Source: Microbacterium sp. lyk4-40-TSB-66
Lineage (GTDB): Bacteria > Actinomycetota > Actinomycetes > Actinomycetales > Microbacteriaceae
Assembly (NCBI RefSeq): GCF_030209475.1
Contig: NZ_JARVRW010000002.1
Span: 248,001-312,000 of the forward strand
Direction: 5' to 3'
DNA length: 64,000 nt
Part shown: in pieces, positions 26,293 to 33,805 of the stretch
How positions within the stretch are numbered: position 1 is the stretch's first letter
How the letters are laid out: every line of letters begins with the position of its first letter
Notes under the pieces: generated by a model
The model's database searches: none
What the model was told of the DNA's origin: nothing
Seen by the model: the letters and a program-made list of their open reading frames with translations, nothing else
Position numbers and translations under genes: made by a program

Positions 26293-27512
26293 GCGCGCAC
26301 CCCGACGTCGCCGTCGACGCCCGCCGCGGCGACGGCCTCGAGCGGCGCGCCGGCGGAGCGGGGCGGGAACTCGGCCCGGATGCGGTCGTCGTCCTCGCCG
26401 AGCAGCGGCGCGGCCTTCTCGCTGCGCAGCACCTGGCCGTCGATGCGCAGGGGGCTCCTCGTGGTCGCGACCGTCGTCCCGCGGCGGGCGACCTCCTGCG
26501 TCATGTCGATCGCGGCGAATCCCTCGGAGGCCAGCAGTTCGTCGAGGGTCAGGACCGGTGCGCACCAGACGTCGGCCGCGTCCAGGATGCCGAGCCAGTG
26601 CGCCGTGGTGCCGGTGGCGAAGCGGGCGGCGAGGATCCCCTCGATCTCCTCCTGGCGGTCCCACGCGTCCTGCGGATCGGTGAGGGCCTCCAGCGCGGGG
26701 AGTTCGAGGAGCCGACCGAGTTCGGGGATCGGATTCATGGCGAGGGCCAGGTGTCCGTCGCTCGTCGGGTAGGTGCCGTAGGGGGCGGCGAGGAAGGCGT
26801 GGGCGGAGTGCTCGCCGTGGCGCTGCACCTGGATCGTGTCGTCGTTGAGCTTGGTGCTGAGCAGCTCGAACTGCAGGTCGAGCACGGCTTCGAGCAGGCT
26901 CGACTGCACGAGGCCCCCCTTCCCCGTGCGGAACCGCCGAACGAGGAGGGCGGTCACCCCCTGGGCGATGTGGCAGCTCAGCAGGTGGTCGGCGATCGAG
27001 AGGCCGAGGGGGACGGGGCCATCGTGGCGCGACCCGCTGAGCCAGGGCAGCCCCGCGATCGACTGCGCGAGCAGGTCCTGACCGGGGCGATCCCGCCACG
27101 GCCCCTCGTCGCCGTATCCGCTCGCGCTCGCGTAGACGATCGACGGGTTGAGCTCCTTGACGGAGGCGTAGTCGAGACCGATCCGCTCCATCACCCCGGG
27201 GCGGAAGTTCTGGATGACGACGTCGGCCCGCGCGACGAGTTCGCGCACGTAGGCCAGGTCGTCGGGGTTCTTCAGATCGGCCGTGACGGACTCCTTGTTG
27301 CGGTTCATCGCGTGGAACGACACCGTGTCGCCGTCGAGGGCGCGACCCGCGAACGCCAGCGTCCGCCCGATGTCGCCGACACCGGGACGCTCGATCTTGA
27401 TGACGCGCGCGCCCAGATCGGCGAGGCGGAGCGCGGCGACGGGTCCGGCGAGGAACTGGCTGAAGTCCAGAACGAGGAGGCCCTCCAGGGGTCTGATGAT
27501 CTCTTGTGCCAT
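26289..27512 (-). CDS. Family III CoA-transferase (CaiB/BaiF type)
   Basis: 407-aa CoA-transferase moving CoA from a donor thioester to a carboxylic acid. Landmarks: LLVLDFSQFLAGPVAALRLA, DLGARVIKIERPGVGD, the NRNKESVTADL nucleotide loop and NFRPGVMERIGLDY. The probable catalytic acid is Asp175 in GLSIADHLL. ATG 27512 has a weak ribosome site; a LacI-type operator sits 49 bp upstream. It leads an operon with the SBP-like protein and MaoC hydratase. The substrate acid is unknown; a keto-acid or hydroxy-acid product of the island is one possibility. Confidence 0.87.
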   Translation of the reverse strand: MAQEIIRPLEGLLVLDFSQFLAGPVAALRLADLGARVIKIERPGVGDIGRTLAFAGRALDGDTVSFHAMNRNKESVTADLKNPDDLAYVRELVARADVVIQNFRPGVMERIGLDYASVKELNPSIVYASASGYGDEGPWRDRPGQDLLAQSIAGLPWLSGSRHDGPVPLGLSIADHLLSCHIAQGVTALLVRRFRTGKGGLVQSSLLEAVLDLQFELLSTKLNDDTIQVQRHGEHSAHAFLAAPYGTYPTSDGHLALAMNPIPELGRLLELPALEALTDPQDAWDRQEEIEGILAARFATGTTAHWLGILDAADVWCAPVLTLDELLASEGFAAIDMTQEVARRGTTVATTRSPLRIDGQVLRSEKAAPLLGEDDDRIRAEFPPRSAGAPLEAVAAAGVDGDVGVRA

Positions 27513-27560
27513 GCGGCTGCACACTTTCACGTCGAGGGTGGAAACGCCCGAAGACGCCAT

Positions 27561-27575
27561 GATCAATCGTTTGCT
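27561..27575. promoter_or_regulatory. LacI-type operator ahead of the CoA-transferase operon
   Basis: GATCAATCGTTTGCT differs from the site at 19411-19425 in one base. It lies in the divergent promoter region of the CoA-transferase operon (minus) and the dehydrogenase operon (plus), 71 bp from the nearest GntR-type site. It links both sides to the ABC uptake operon. Confidence 0.7.
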
Positions 27576-27645
27576 CACCGTACCGAGCAGGCTCCTCGAG
27601 CGCAACCGAGACATCTGCGGCGTTCTGAGGCATGATGGACGAAGA

Positions 27646-27660
27646 ATTCATCAGACCTTT
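27646..27660. promoter_or_regulatory. GntR-type operator, site 4
   Basis: ATTCATCAGACCTTT has a perfect left half of ATTCATCNGATGAAT and a degraded right half (4 mismatches). It abuts the GGGAGA ribosome site of the gene starting at 27671, a position where bound repressor would block transcription or initiation. Confidence 0.5.
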
Positions 27661-27670
27661 GGGAGAGTCA

Positions 27671-28693
27671 ATGCTGACAGCGACCTACGTGGGCGATCGC
27701 ACGATCGACGTGGTGGAAGCGGAGGCCGCGCCTCCCGCACCGGGCCAGGTGCAGATCCGCGTGGCCTACACGGGCCTGTGCGGAACCGACCTGCACATCC
27801 TGCACGGATCCATGGACGCCCGGGTGTCGACCCCGCTCGTCTTCGGGCACGAGATGAGCGGCACGGTCGCCGCCCTCGGCGACGGCGTCGAGGGATGGAC
27901 CGTCGGCGACGGCGTCACCGTCATGCCCCTCGCATGGGACGGCACGTGTCCCGCGTGCCGCGCCGGCAACGAGCACATCTGCCAGAACCTCGACTTCATC
28001 GGCATCGACTCCCCCGGCTCGCTCCAGGGCCTGTGGAGCGTCCCGGCCGAGACGCTCGTGCGCCTCCCCGAGGGCATCGCGCTCGACCACGCCGCCCTCG
28101 TGGAGCCGGTCGCCGTCGCCGTCCACGACGTGCGACGAGCCGAACTCGCCCCCGGCGACAAGGCCGTCGTCATCGGCGGCGGGCCGATCGGCGTACTGAT
28201 CGCCTGCGTCGCGCGCCACGTCGGCGCCGAGGTGCTCGTCATCGAGCTCGACGAGAAGCGTCGCGCGCAGATCGAGGAACTCGGCTTCCCGACCCTCGAC
28301 CCGCGCGAGGCCGACCAGGTCGCGGTCGTCGAGGACTGGACCCAGGGCGCCGGGGCCGACGTGGTCTTCGAGGTCTCGGGGGCCGCCGCGGCGGTCCGCG
28401 GCGCCACCGGGCTGGCGAAGGTCCGCGGCACGATCGTCGTCGTCGCCATCCACCCCACGCCCCGCGAGATCGACCTGCAGCGCATGTTCTGGCGCGAGCT
28501 GCGCCTGCTCGGCGCGCGCGTCTACCAGCGCCCCGACTTCGAGACCGCCGTCGACCTCGTGGCCGACGGCGTCATCCCCACGGACCTCCTCATCACGCGC
28601 ATCGTGCCGCTGAGCGCCACGGCCGAGGCCTTCGCCGACCTCGAGGCCGGCCGCGCCATGAAGATCCTCGTCGATGTGGGGGGCCAGGCGTGA
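27671..28693 (+). CDS. Zn-dependent medium-chain sugar(-acid) dehydrogenase
   Basis: 340-aa MDR dehydrogenase. Catalytic zinc ligands lie in GLCGTDLH and FGHEMSGTVAALGDGVEGW; NAD-binding VVIGGGPIGVLIACVA is followed by the acidic residue in VLVIELDEKRR, favouring NAD+. The structural-zinc lobe has only three Cys (GTCPACRAGNEHIC), with Asp where the first Cys is usual. GGGAGA precedes ATG 27671. It is the first gene of a six-gene operon. Next to a KduD-like reductase, the likely step is oxidation at C5 of a 2-keto-3-deoxy-hexonate (inference); otherwise a sugar-alcohol dehydrogenase. Confidence 0.85.
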   Translation: MLTATYVGDRTIDVVEAEAAPPAPGQVQIRVAYTGLCGTDLHILHGSMDARVSTPLVFGHEMSGTVAALGDGVEGWTVGDGVTVMPLAWDGTCPACRAGNEHICQNLDFIGIDSPGSLQGLWSVPAETLVRLPEGIALDHAALVEPVAVAVHDVRRAELAPGDKAVVIGGGPIGVLIACVARHVGAEVLVIELDEKRRAQIEELGFPTLDPREADQVAVVEDWTQGAGADVVFEVSGAAAAVRGATGLAKVRGTIVVVAIHPTPREIDLQRMFWRELRLLGARVYQRPDFETAVDLVADGVIPTDLLITRIVPLSATAEAFADLEAGRAMKILVDVGGQA

Positions 28694-29448
28694 GCGACCT
28701 CTTCTCCCTCGAGGGCACCACGGCCGTCGTCACCGGCGCGCGCCGCGGCATCGGCTTCGCGATGGCCCTCGGCCTCGCCCGGGCCGGGGCCGACATCATC
28801 GGCGTGAGCGCGTCGCAGACGACCTCGGGGAGCGAGATCGAGGATGCCGTCACGGCCGCCGGTCGCTCCTTCACCGGCATCGCGTGCGACTTCGGCGATC
28901 CCGCCGCCGTCGACGCCCTCGGCACCGACCTGGCCGCTCGCCGCATCGACGTCCTCGTGAACAACGCCGGAACCATCGAGCGCGCCCCCGCCGACGTCCA
29001 CCCGCTCGACGCCTGGGATCGGGTGGTGCAGATCAACCTCAGCAGCCCGTTCCGCCTGACCCGCGCCGTGGCCCCGCAGATGATCGAGCGCGGTCGCGGC
29101 AAGATCATCTTCACCGCCTCTCTGCTGAGCTTCCAGGGCGGGATCAACGTGCCCGGGTACACGGCGGCCAAGTCCGGCATCGCCGGTCTCACCAAGGCCC
29201 TCGCGAACGAGTGGGCGGCGAAGGGCGTCAACGTCAACGCGATCGCGCCGGGCTACATCGCCACCGACAACACCGAGGCGCTGCGCGCGGACTCCGCTCG
29301 TTCCTCGGCCATCCTCGACCGCATCCCCGCGGGCCGCTGGGGGGAGGCGTCCGATCTCGCCGGGGCGACGGTCTTCCTCGCCTCGCGCGCGTCGGATTAC
29401 GTCTCGGGCATCACCCTCCCGGTCGACGGGGGATGGCTCGGACGATGA
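28690..29448 (+). CDS. KduD-like SDR (2-keto-3-deoxy-hexonate 5-dehydrogenase)
   Basis: 252-aa short-chain dehydrogenase. TGARRGIGFAMALGLARAGA is the cofactor loop, NNAG follows, the catalytic Ser lies in SLLSFQGGINVPG and YTAAK gives Tyr/Lys. Long stretches match KduD of pectin breakdown (NEWAAKGVNVNAIAPGYIAT, DRIPAGRWGE, GGWLGR at the end). KduD interconverts 2,5-diketo-3-deoxygluconate and KDG. Start GTG 28690 overlaps the previous stop. In this operon it may reduce a 2,5-diketo intermediate to KDG, feeding the kinase and aldolase behind it. Confidence 0.86.
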   Translation: MSDLFSLEGTTAVVTGARRGIGFAMALGLARAGADIIGVSASQTTSGSEIEDAVTAAGRSFTGIACDFGDPAAVDALGTDLAARRIDVLVNNAGTIERAPADVHPLDAWDRVVQINLSSPFRLTRAVAPQMIERGRGKIIFTASLLSFQGGINVPGYTAAKSGIAGLTKALANEWAAKGVNVNAIAPGYIATDNTEALRADSARSSAILDRIPAGRWGEASDLAGATVFLASRASDYVSGITLPVDGGWLGR

Positions 29449-30098
29449 CGGCCGTGGCATCCGAGATCCCGACCCTGATCGCCGAGGTCGGCATCGTCCC
29501 GGTCGTCGTGCTCGACGACGCGGGTCGAGCGCGCGACCTCGCCGTAGCGCTCCGCGAGGGCGGTGTGGGATGCGCGGAATTCACGCTGCGCACGCCCGCC
29601 GGGCTCGCGGCGATCGCCGCGGCCGCCGCGGTCGACGGGTTTCTGGCGGGGGCGGGCACCGTCCTGACCGTCGCACAGGCGGATGCCGCCGTCGACGCGG
29701 GCGCCCGGTTCGCCGTCACACCGGGATACGACCCCGCCGTCGCCGACCGCCTCCGAGCGGGCGGGGTCACGGTCGTTCCCGGGGTGGCGACCCCGACCGA
29801 GGTCCAGCGCGCCCTCGGTGACGGGTTCCACGATGTGAAGGTCTTTCCGGCGAGCCACCTCGGCGGCGCGGGCTACCTCGACGCCCTGCACGGGCCGTTT
29901 CCCGACATGCGGTTCATCCCGAGCGGCGGGGTCGCACCGGACAACCTCGGCGATTACCTGCGCCGCTCCTGGGTCCTCGCGGCGAGCGGGAGCTGGATGG
30001 TGCCGCGAGACGCGATCGCGCGCGGCGACTTCGACACGATCGCCGCCGCCGCGGCGGAATGCGCGCGGATCCGCGACGCCGCACGGGCCGCACGATGA
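29445..30098 (+). CDS. KDPG/KDPGal aldolase (class I)
   Basis: 217-aa 2-dehydro-3-deoxy-phosphogluconate aldolase-type TIM barrel. The Schiff-base lysine is Lys132 in FHDVKVFPAS, the general base Glu45 is in AEFTLRT with Arg49, and the phosphate/glycine loops are AGAGTVLT and IPSGGVAPDN. It splits KDPG (or KDPGal) to pyruvate and glyceraldehyde 3-phosphate. ATG 29445 and its stop both overlap neighbours by 4 nt. A 6-deoxy fucose intermediate cannot be 6-phosphorylated, so this gene implies a second substrate class. Confidence 0.9.
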   Translation: MTAVASEIPTLIAEVGIVPVVVLDDAGRARDLAVALREGGVGCAEFTLRTPAGLAAIAAAAAVDGFLAGAGTVLTVAQADAAVDAGARFAVTPGYDPAVADRLRAGGVTVVPGVATPTEVQRALGDGFHDVKVFPASHLGGAGYLDALHGPFPDMRFIPSGGVAPDNLGDYLRRSWVLAASGSWMVPRDAIARGDFDTIAAAAAECARIRDAARAAR

Positions 30099-31036
30099 GC
30101 CGCGTCGTCACCCTCGGCGAGAGCATGGGGCTGATCCTCGGCGACGGCGTCGGGGGCTGGGAGAACCAGCACCACGCCCGTGTGGTCACCGGCGGAGCCG
30201 AGGGCAACACCGCCATCGGGCTCTCCCGCCTCGGCGTCGACGTGACCTGGATCGGGCGGGTCGGCGACGACGCCCTCGGACGACGCGTCGTGGGCGACCT
30301 GCGCGCGGAGGGCGTCGACGTGCGCGCGCACACAGACGCAGAGGCGCCGACCGGGCTCATGCTGAAGTCGACCCCCCGCGCCGGTGCGACGACCGTGGAT
30401 TACTACCGTCGGGGAAGCGCCGGGAGCCGGCTCCATCGCGCCGATCTCGACGACCTGCCACTCTCGGCCGGCGACATCCTCCACGTCACGGGTGTGACGC
30501 TCGCCCTGTCGGCCTCGGCGCGCGAGGCGGTCGTCGCCGCCGTCGACCGTGCACGGGAGGTCGGCGCGCTCGTGTCGTTCGCGATCAATCACCGCAGCCG
30601 TCTGTGGGGCCATGCCGAGGCCGTCGCCGCCTACGCGCACGTGATCGAGCGCACCGACATCCTCTTCGCCAGCGACGACGAGGCGCGGATGATGCACCCC
30701 CACGTCGACCCCGAGGACCTCGCCCGCGCACTGTCGTCCACCGGCCCGGCCGAAGCGATCGTCACCCTCGGGGGCGACGGTGCGGTCGCCGTCATCGACG
30801 GCGAGGTGCACCGGGTGGCGGCCCTGCCCATCACCCCCGTCGACACCGTCGGCGCGGGCGATGCCTTCGCCGCCGGATATCTGTCCGAGCGCCTCGTCGC
30901 CGCCAGCGCCGCGACCAGGATGCGCACTGCCGCCGTCGCCGGCGCCTACGCCTGCCTGCATCCCGGCGACTGGCAGGGCGGCATCCGTCGATCCGAGCTC
31001 GCGAGCGCCGGATCCACCGACCCCGTGACCCGCTGA
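30095..31036 (+). CDS. PfkB-family sugar kinase, probable KDG kinase
   Basis: 313-aa ribokinase-family enzyme. N-terminal GESMGLILGDG and the substrate-binding GGAEGNTAIGLSRLGVDVTW; the C-terminal PfkB signature DTVGAGDAFAAGYL has the catalytic Asp. TTVDYYRRGSAGSRL and NHRSRLWG match 2-keto-3-deoxygluconate kinases. It should phosphorylate a 2-keto-3-deoxy-hexonate at O6 for the aldolase encoded just before it (ATGA overlap). Confidence 0.88.
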   Translation: MSRVVTLGESMGLILGDGVGGWENQHHARVVTGGAEGNTAIGLSRLGVDVTWIGRVGDDALGRRVVGDLRAEGVDVRAHTDAEAPTGLMLKSTPRAGATTVDYYRRGSAGSRLHRADLDDLPLSAGDILHVTGVTLALSASAREAVVAAVDRAREVGALVSFAINHRSRLWGHAEAVAAYAHVIERTDILFASDDEARMMHPHVDPEDLARALSSTGPAEAIVTLGGDGAVAVIDGEVHRVAALPITPVDTVGAGDAFAAGYLSERLVAASAATRMRTAAVAGAYACLHPGDWQGGIRRSELASAGSTDPVTR

Positions 31037-31058
31037 CCTTCCACCCTGAGGAGACCCC

Positions 31059-31910
31059 ATGACCTTCGCCCGCCTCGGCGCCCCCGGTTCCGAGATCCCC
31101 GTGTTCCGGCACGGCGACACGGTGTACGACCTGCGCCCGCTCACCGCCGACATCGACGGCGCCTTCCTCTCCGCCGACGGGCTCGCCCGCGCCCGGGCCG
31201 CCGCGGAACGAGGGGAGCTGACCCCGCTCGCCGACGCCGGTTCACGGCGCGTGGGAGCACCGATCGCCGCCCCCGGCAAGATCGTGTGCATCGGGTTGAA
31301 CTACCACGACCACGCCGCCGAGACCGGCGCCGCCGTGCCGGCGGAGCCCGTCGTCTTCATGAAGGACCCCTCGACGATCGTGGGCCCGTTCGACGACGTG
31401 CTCATCCCGCGATCCTCGACCAAGACCGACTGGGAGGTCGAGCTCGGCGTCGTCATCGGCGCGACCGCGCGCTACCTCTCCTCCCCCGAGGAGGCGCTCG
31501 CCCACGTGGCCGGCTTCGTCCTCTCGCACGACGTGTCGGAGCGCGAGTTCCAGCTCGAGCGCGGGGGGCAGTGGGACAAGGGCAAGAGCTGTGAGACGTT
31601 CAACCCCCTCGGTCCCGACCTCGTGCCCGCCGCGGAGGTCGCCGACCCGCAGGCCCTGGGCCTGCGCCTGTGGGTGAACGGGGTCGAGCGGCAGAACGGG
31701 ACGACCGCCTCGCAGATCTTCTCCGTCGCGCACGTGGTGTGGTACCTCTCGCAGTTCATGGTGCTGCGCCCGGGCGATCTGGTGAACACCGGGACGCCCG
31801 CGGGGGTGGCCCTCGGGCTGCCCGACAAGCCGTACCTCCGGGCCGGCGACGTGGTCGAGCTCGAGATCGACGGCCTCGGTCGCGCGCGTCAGACGATGGT
31901 GCAGGCATGA
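31059..31910 (+). CDS. 2,4-diketo-3-deoxy-L-fuconate hydrolase (FAH family)
   Basis: 283-aa fumarylacetoacetate-hydrolase-fold enzyme. Metal ligands: Glu/Glu in TDWEVELGVVIG and Asp in LSHDVSERE; other landmarks are CIGLNYHDHAAETG, VVFMKDPSTIVGP and NTGTPAGVALGL. In the Xanthomonas route the FAH member cleaves 2,4-diketo-3-deoxy-L-fuconate to pyruvate and L-lactate. GAGGAG lies 7-8 nt before ATG 31059. It is coupled by ATGA to the dehydrogenase that would make its substrate. Confidence 0.88.
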   Translation: MTFARLGAPGSEIPVFRHGDTVYDLRPLTADIDGAFLSADGLARARAAAERGELTPLADAGSRRVGAPIAAPGKIVCIGLNYHDHAAETGAAVPAEPVVFMKDPSTIVGPFDDVLIPRSSTKTDWEVELGVVIGATARYLSSPEEALAHVAGFVLSHDVSEREFQLERGGQWDKGKSCETFNPLGPDLVPAAEVADPQALGLRLWVNGVERQNGTTASQIFSVAHVVWYLSQFMVLRPGDLVNTGTPAGVALGLPDKPYLRAGDVVELEIDGLGRARQTMVQA

Positions 31911-32662
31911 GCGCCGGTGAGTTCGACGGCCTCGTCGTCGCGGTCACCGGCGGGGCATCGGGGATCGGTCTCGCGACGGCGAGCGCGTTCGCCGCGCGCG
32001 GTGCCCGGGTGGCGGTCCTCGACCTCGTCACCGACGGTCTCGCCGACGGCCTGGAGGGGTTCCGCGCCGATGTGACCGACCGGGACTCGGTGGATGCCGC
32101 GATGGCGGCCGTCGCGGAACGCTTCGGCGGCCTGGACGTGCTCGTCAACAGCGCCGGGGTCAGCTGCGTGGGCACGGTCGAGGAGGCGACCGAGGCCGAC
32201 TGGGAGCGCGTGCTGAACATCAACGTGCGCGGGACGGCGCGCGCGTGCGCGGCCGCCCTCCCCCACCTGAAGGGGTCTGCGCACGCGGCGATCGTGAACG
32301 TCTGCTCGATCGGGGCCCTCAACGGGCTCCCGCAGCGCGCGGTCTACAACGCGTCGAAGGGCGCGATCCTGTCGCTCACCTACGCGATGGCGACGGATCA
32401 CGTCCGCGAAGGCGTCCGGGTGAACTGCGTGAGCCCGGGCACGGTCTCGACCCCCTTCGTCGAACGCATGCTGCAGAACTTCCCCGACCCGGTGGCCGAG
32501 CGCGCGGCTCTCGACGCGCGCCAGGCGACGGGCCGCATGGTGACGCCCGACGAGGTCGCCGGGGCCATCCTCTACCTCGCGAGCCCGAGTGCCGGCTCCA
32601 CCACGGGCACCGCCCTCGAGGTCGACGGGGGCGTCACCCACCTGCGCGTGCGGCCGCAGTAG
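31907..32662 (+). CDS. 2-keto-3-deoxy-L-fuconate dehydrogenase (SDR)
   Basis: 251-aa classical SDR. TGGASGIGLATASAFAARGA, then Asp in VAVLDLVTDG for NAD+, NSAGVSC, catalytic Ser in CSIGALNG and YNASK. The C-terminal block VNCVSPGTVSTPFVERML and the GRMVTPDEVAGAILYLASPS segment resemble the L-fucose-cluster and BDH2-like dehydrogenases. It oxidises C4 of 2-keto-3-deoxy-L-fuconate. Last gene of the operon; a strong hairpin follows. Confidence 0.87.
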   Translation: MSAGEFDGLVVAVTGGASGIGLATASAFAARGARVAVLDLVTDGLADGLEGFRADVTDRDSVDAAMAAVAERFGGLDVLVNSAGVSCVGTVEEATEADWERVLNINVRGTARACAAALPHLKGSAHAAIVNVCSIGALNGLPQRAVYNASKGAILSLTYAMATDHVREGVRVNCVSPGTVSTPFVERMLQNFPDPVAERAALDARQATGRMVTPDEVAGAILYLASPSAGSTTGTALEVDGGVTHLRVRPQ

Positions 32663-32707
32663 GGGCCGTCCGACGGCATCCGATCGTCGAGATCGCACGG
32701 CCGGTTC

Positions 32708-32746
32708 GAACGCACACGCTCCCGCCTCCGCGGAGCGTGTGCGTTC
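32708..32746. terminator. Bidirectional terminator, 15-bp perfect stem
   Basis: gaacgcacacgctcc (32708-32722) pairs perfectly with ggagcgtgtgcgttc (32732-32746) around a 9-nt loop. It sits between convergent genes, ending the catabolic operon on one strand and the prenyltransferase on the other, and marks the right edge of the island. Confidence 0.85.
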
Positions 32747-32776
32747 GTCACGCACGGGTGATCTCGACGCGGCGCG

Positions 32777-33634
32777 TCACGTCACGACGAGTTGCGCGGC
32801 GAGCAGCAGGGCGGCGAGCATCGTCAACTGGAACACCGCGCGCCCCGGGGGGCGCAGGAGCACCAGGACGACGGCCGCGACCGCGACCGCCGCGACGGCG
32901 ACGGAGAAGACCAGCCCGACGACCGTGGCATCCGTTCCGAGCAGCACCGCCACCGCCCCGACGACGATCCCCGCGGCGGCGAGGACGACCGACGCGCGCG
33001 CCCCGAGGCGGTGCGGCAGACCCCGCACTCCGGTCCGCCGATCGTCGTCGAGGTCGCGGACGACGTTCGTCAGGTGCACGGCCGCCCCCAACGCGGCGCC
33101 CGCGACCGTCGCCCACACCGCGGCGAGCGCGGGGGCCGCGGTCGAGAGGGTCGCGAACGAGGGGAACAGACCGAAGCTCACCAGGAACGGGACGATCGAG
33201 AGCGGCGTCGACTTCAGCCCCGCGTTGTAGGCCCAGGCCGAGGCGAGGGCGATCGCGTGGGCCGCGACCAGACCCGGCCCCAGCGGCACCGAGAGGGCGA
33301 GGGCGACGACGACGGCGCCCACCGCCACGGCGAGCGCCCTGCCCGCGGTCACCGCTCCCCCGGCGATCGGCTTGTCGGTGCGCCCGACCGCGGCGTCGCG
33401 CGCTCCGTCGATGGCGTCGTTCGAGAGCCCCACCGACACCTGCCCCGCGAAGACGGCGGCCACCAGCAGCACGAGGCGTCCCGGATCGACACCGGCGGCG
33501 ATGCCGAGCGCGAGCGACAGGACGGTGACGACGAGCGTGGGTCCGGGGTGGGTCGACTCCCACAACGCCCCGACGACACCCGCCCGCCCACGGGGCGCGG
33601 GGGCGAGGGGCGGCTTCGCCGCGGCATCCGTCAC
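32777..33634 (-). CDS. UbiA-family prenyltransferase
   Basis: 285-aa integral-membrane aromatic prenyltransferase. First Asp-rich motif NDAIDGARD (residues 72-80), followed by GRTDKPIAGG; second motif VRDLDDD (Asp194-Asp198). About nine TM helices. It attaches a prenyl diphosphate to an aromatic ring. The other enzymes of ubiquinone/menaquinone synthesis are not here. A type III PKS operon that could provide an aromatic acceptor lies 18 kb to the left, across the island. Confidence 0.9.
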   Translation of the reverse strand: MTDAAAKPPLAPAPRGRAGVVGALWESTHPGPTLVVTVLSLALGIAAGVDPGRLVLLVAAVFAGQVSVGLSNDAIDGARDAAVGRTDKPIAGGAVTAGRALAVAVGAVVVALALSVPLGPGLVAAHAIALASAWAYNAGLKSTPLSIVPFLVSFGLFPSFATLSTAAPALAAVWATVAGAALGAAVHLTNVVRDLDDDRRTGVRGLPHRLGARASVVLAAAGIVVGAVAVLLGTDATVVGLVFSVAVAAVAVAAVVLVLLRPPGRAVFQLTMLAALLLAAQLVVT

Positions 33635-33805
33635 CCGATGACGCTACCGCGCTCGGTCCCGCGTCCGCCCGTGCGGGCCGCAGTCGGCACCGCCGATCCG
33701 TCGATCGCTCGCTCCAGCCCGGCGTCAACCCCCGTCGCGCCCCCCGTGCGCGCGCATAGCGTCCCTCGCGTCCTCGCTCGCCGGGGAACCATCGAAAGGA
33801 ACCGC

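Noticed and set aside
26289..27512. Loss of the catalytic aspartate in the CoA-transferase
   Set aside because: At first I aligned Glu208 to the active-site position, but the GxxxxDxxx(S/T) pattern places Asp175 there, so the enzyme looks intact.
31059..31910. Homogentisate/tyrosine catabolism, from the fumarylacetoacetate-hydrolase fold
   Set aside because: No other aromatic catabolic gene is near; size and context fit the diketo-sugar-acid hydrolase branch of the family.
14572..32662. Integrative mobile element boundaries (integrase, att repeats, tRNA)
   Set aside because: I found no integrase, transposase, tRNA or matching direct repeats at either end. The block may still be transferred, but sequence alone shows only a gene-content break.
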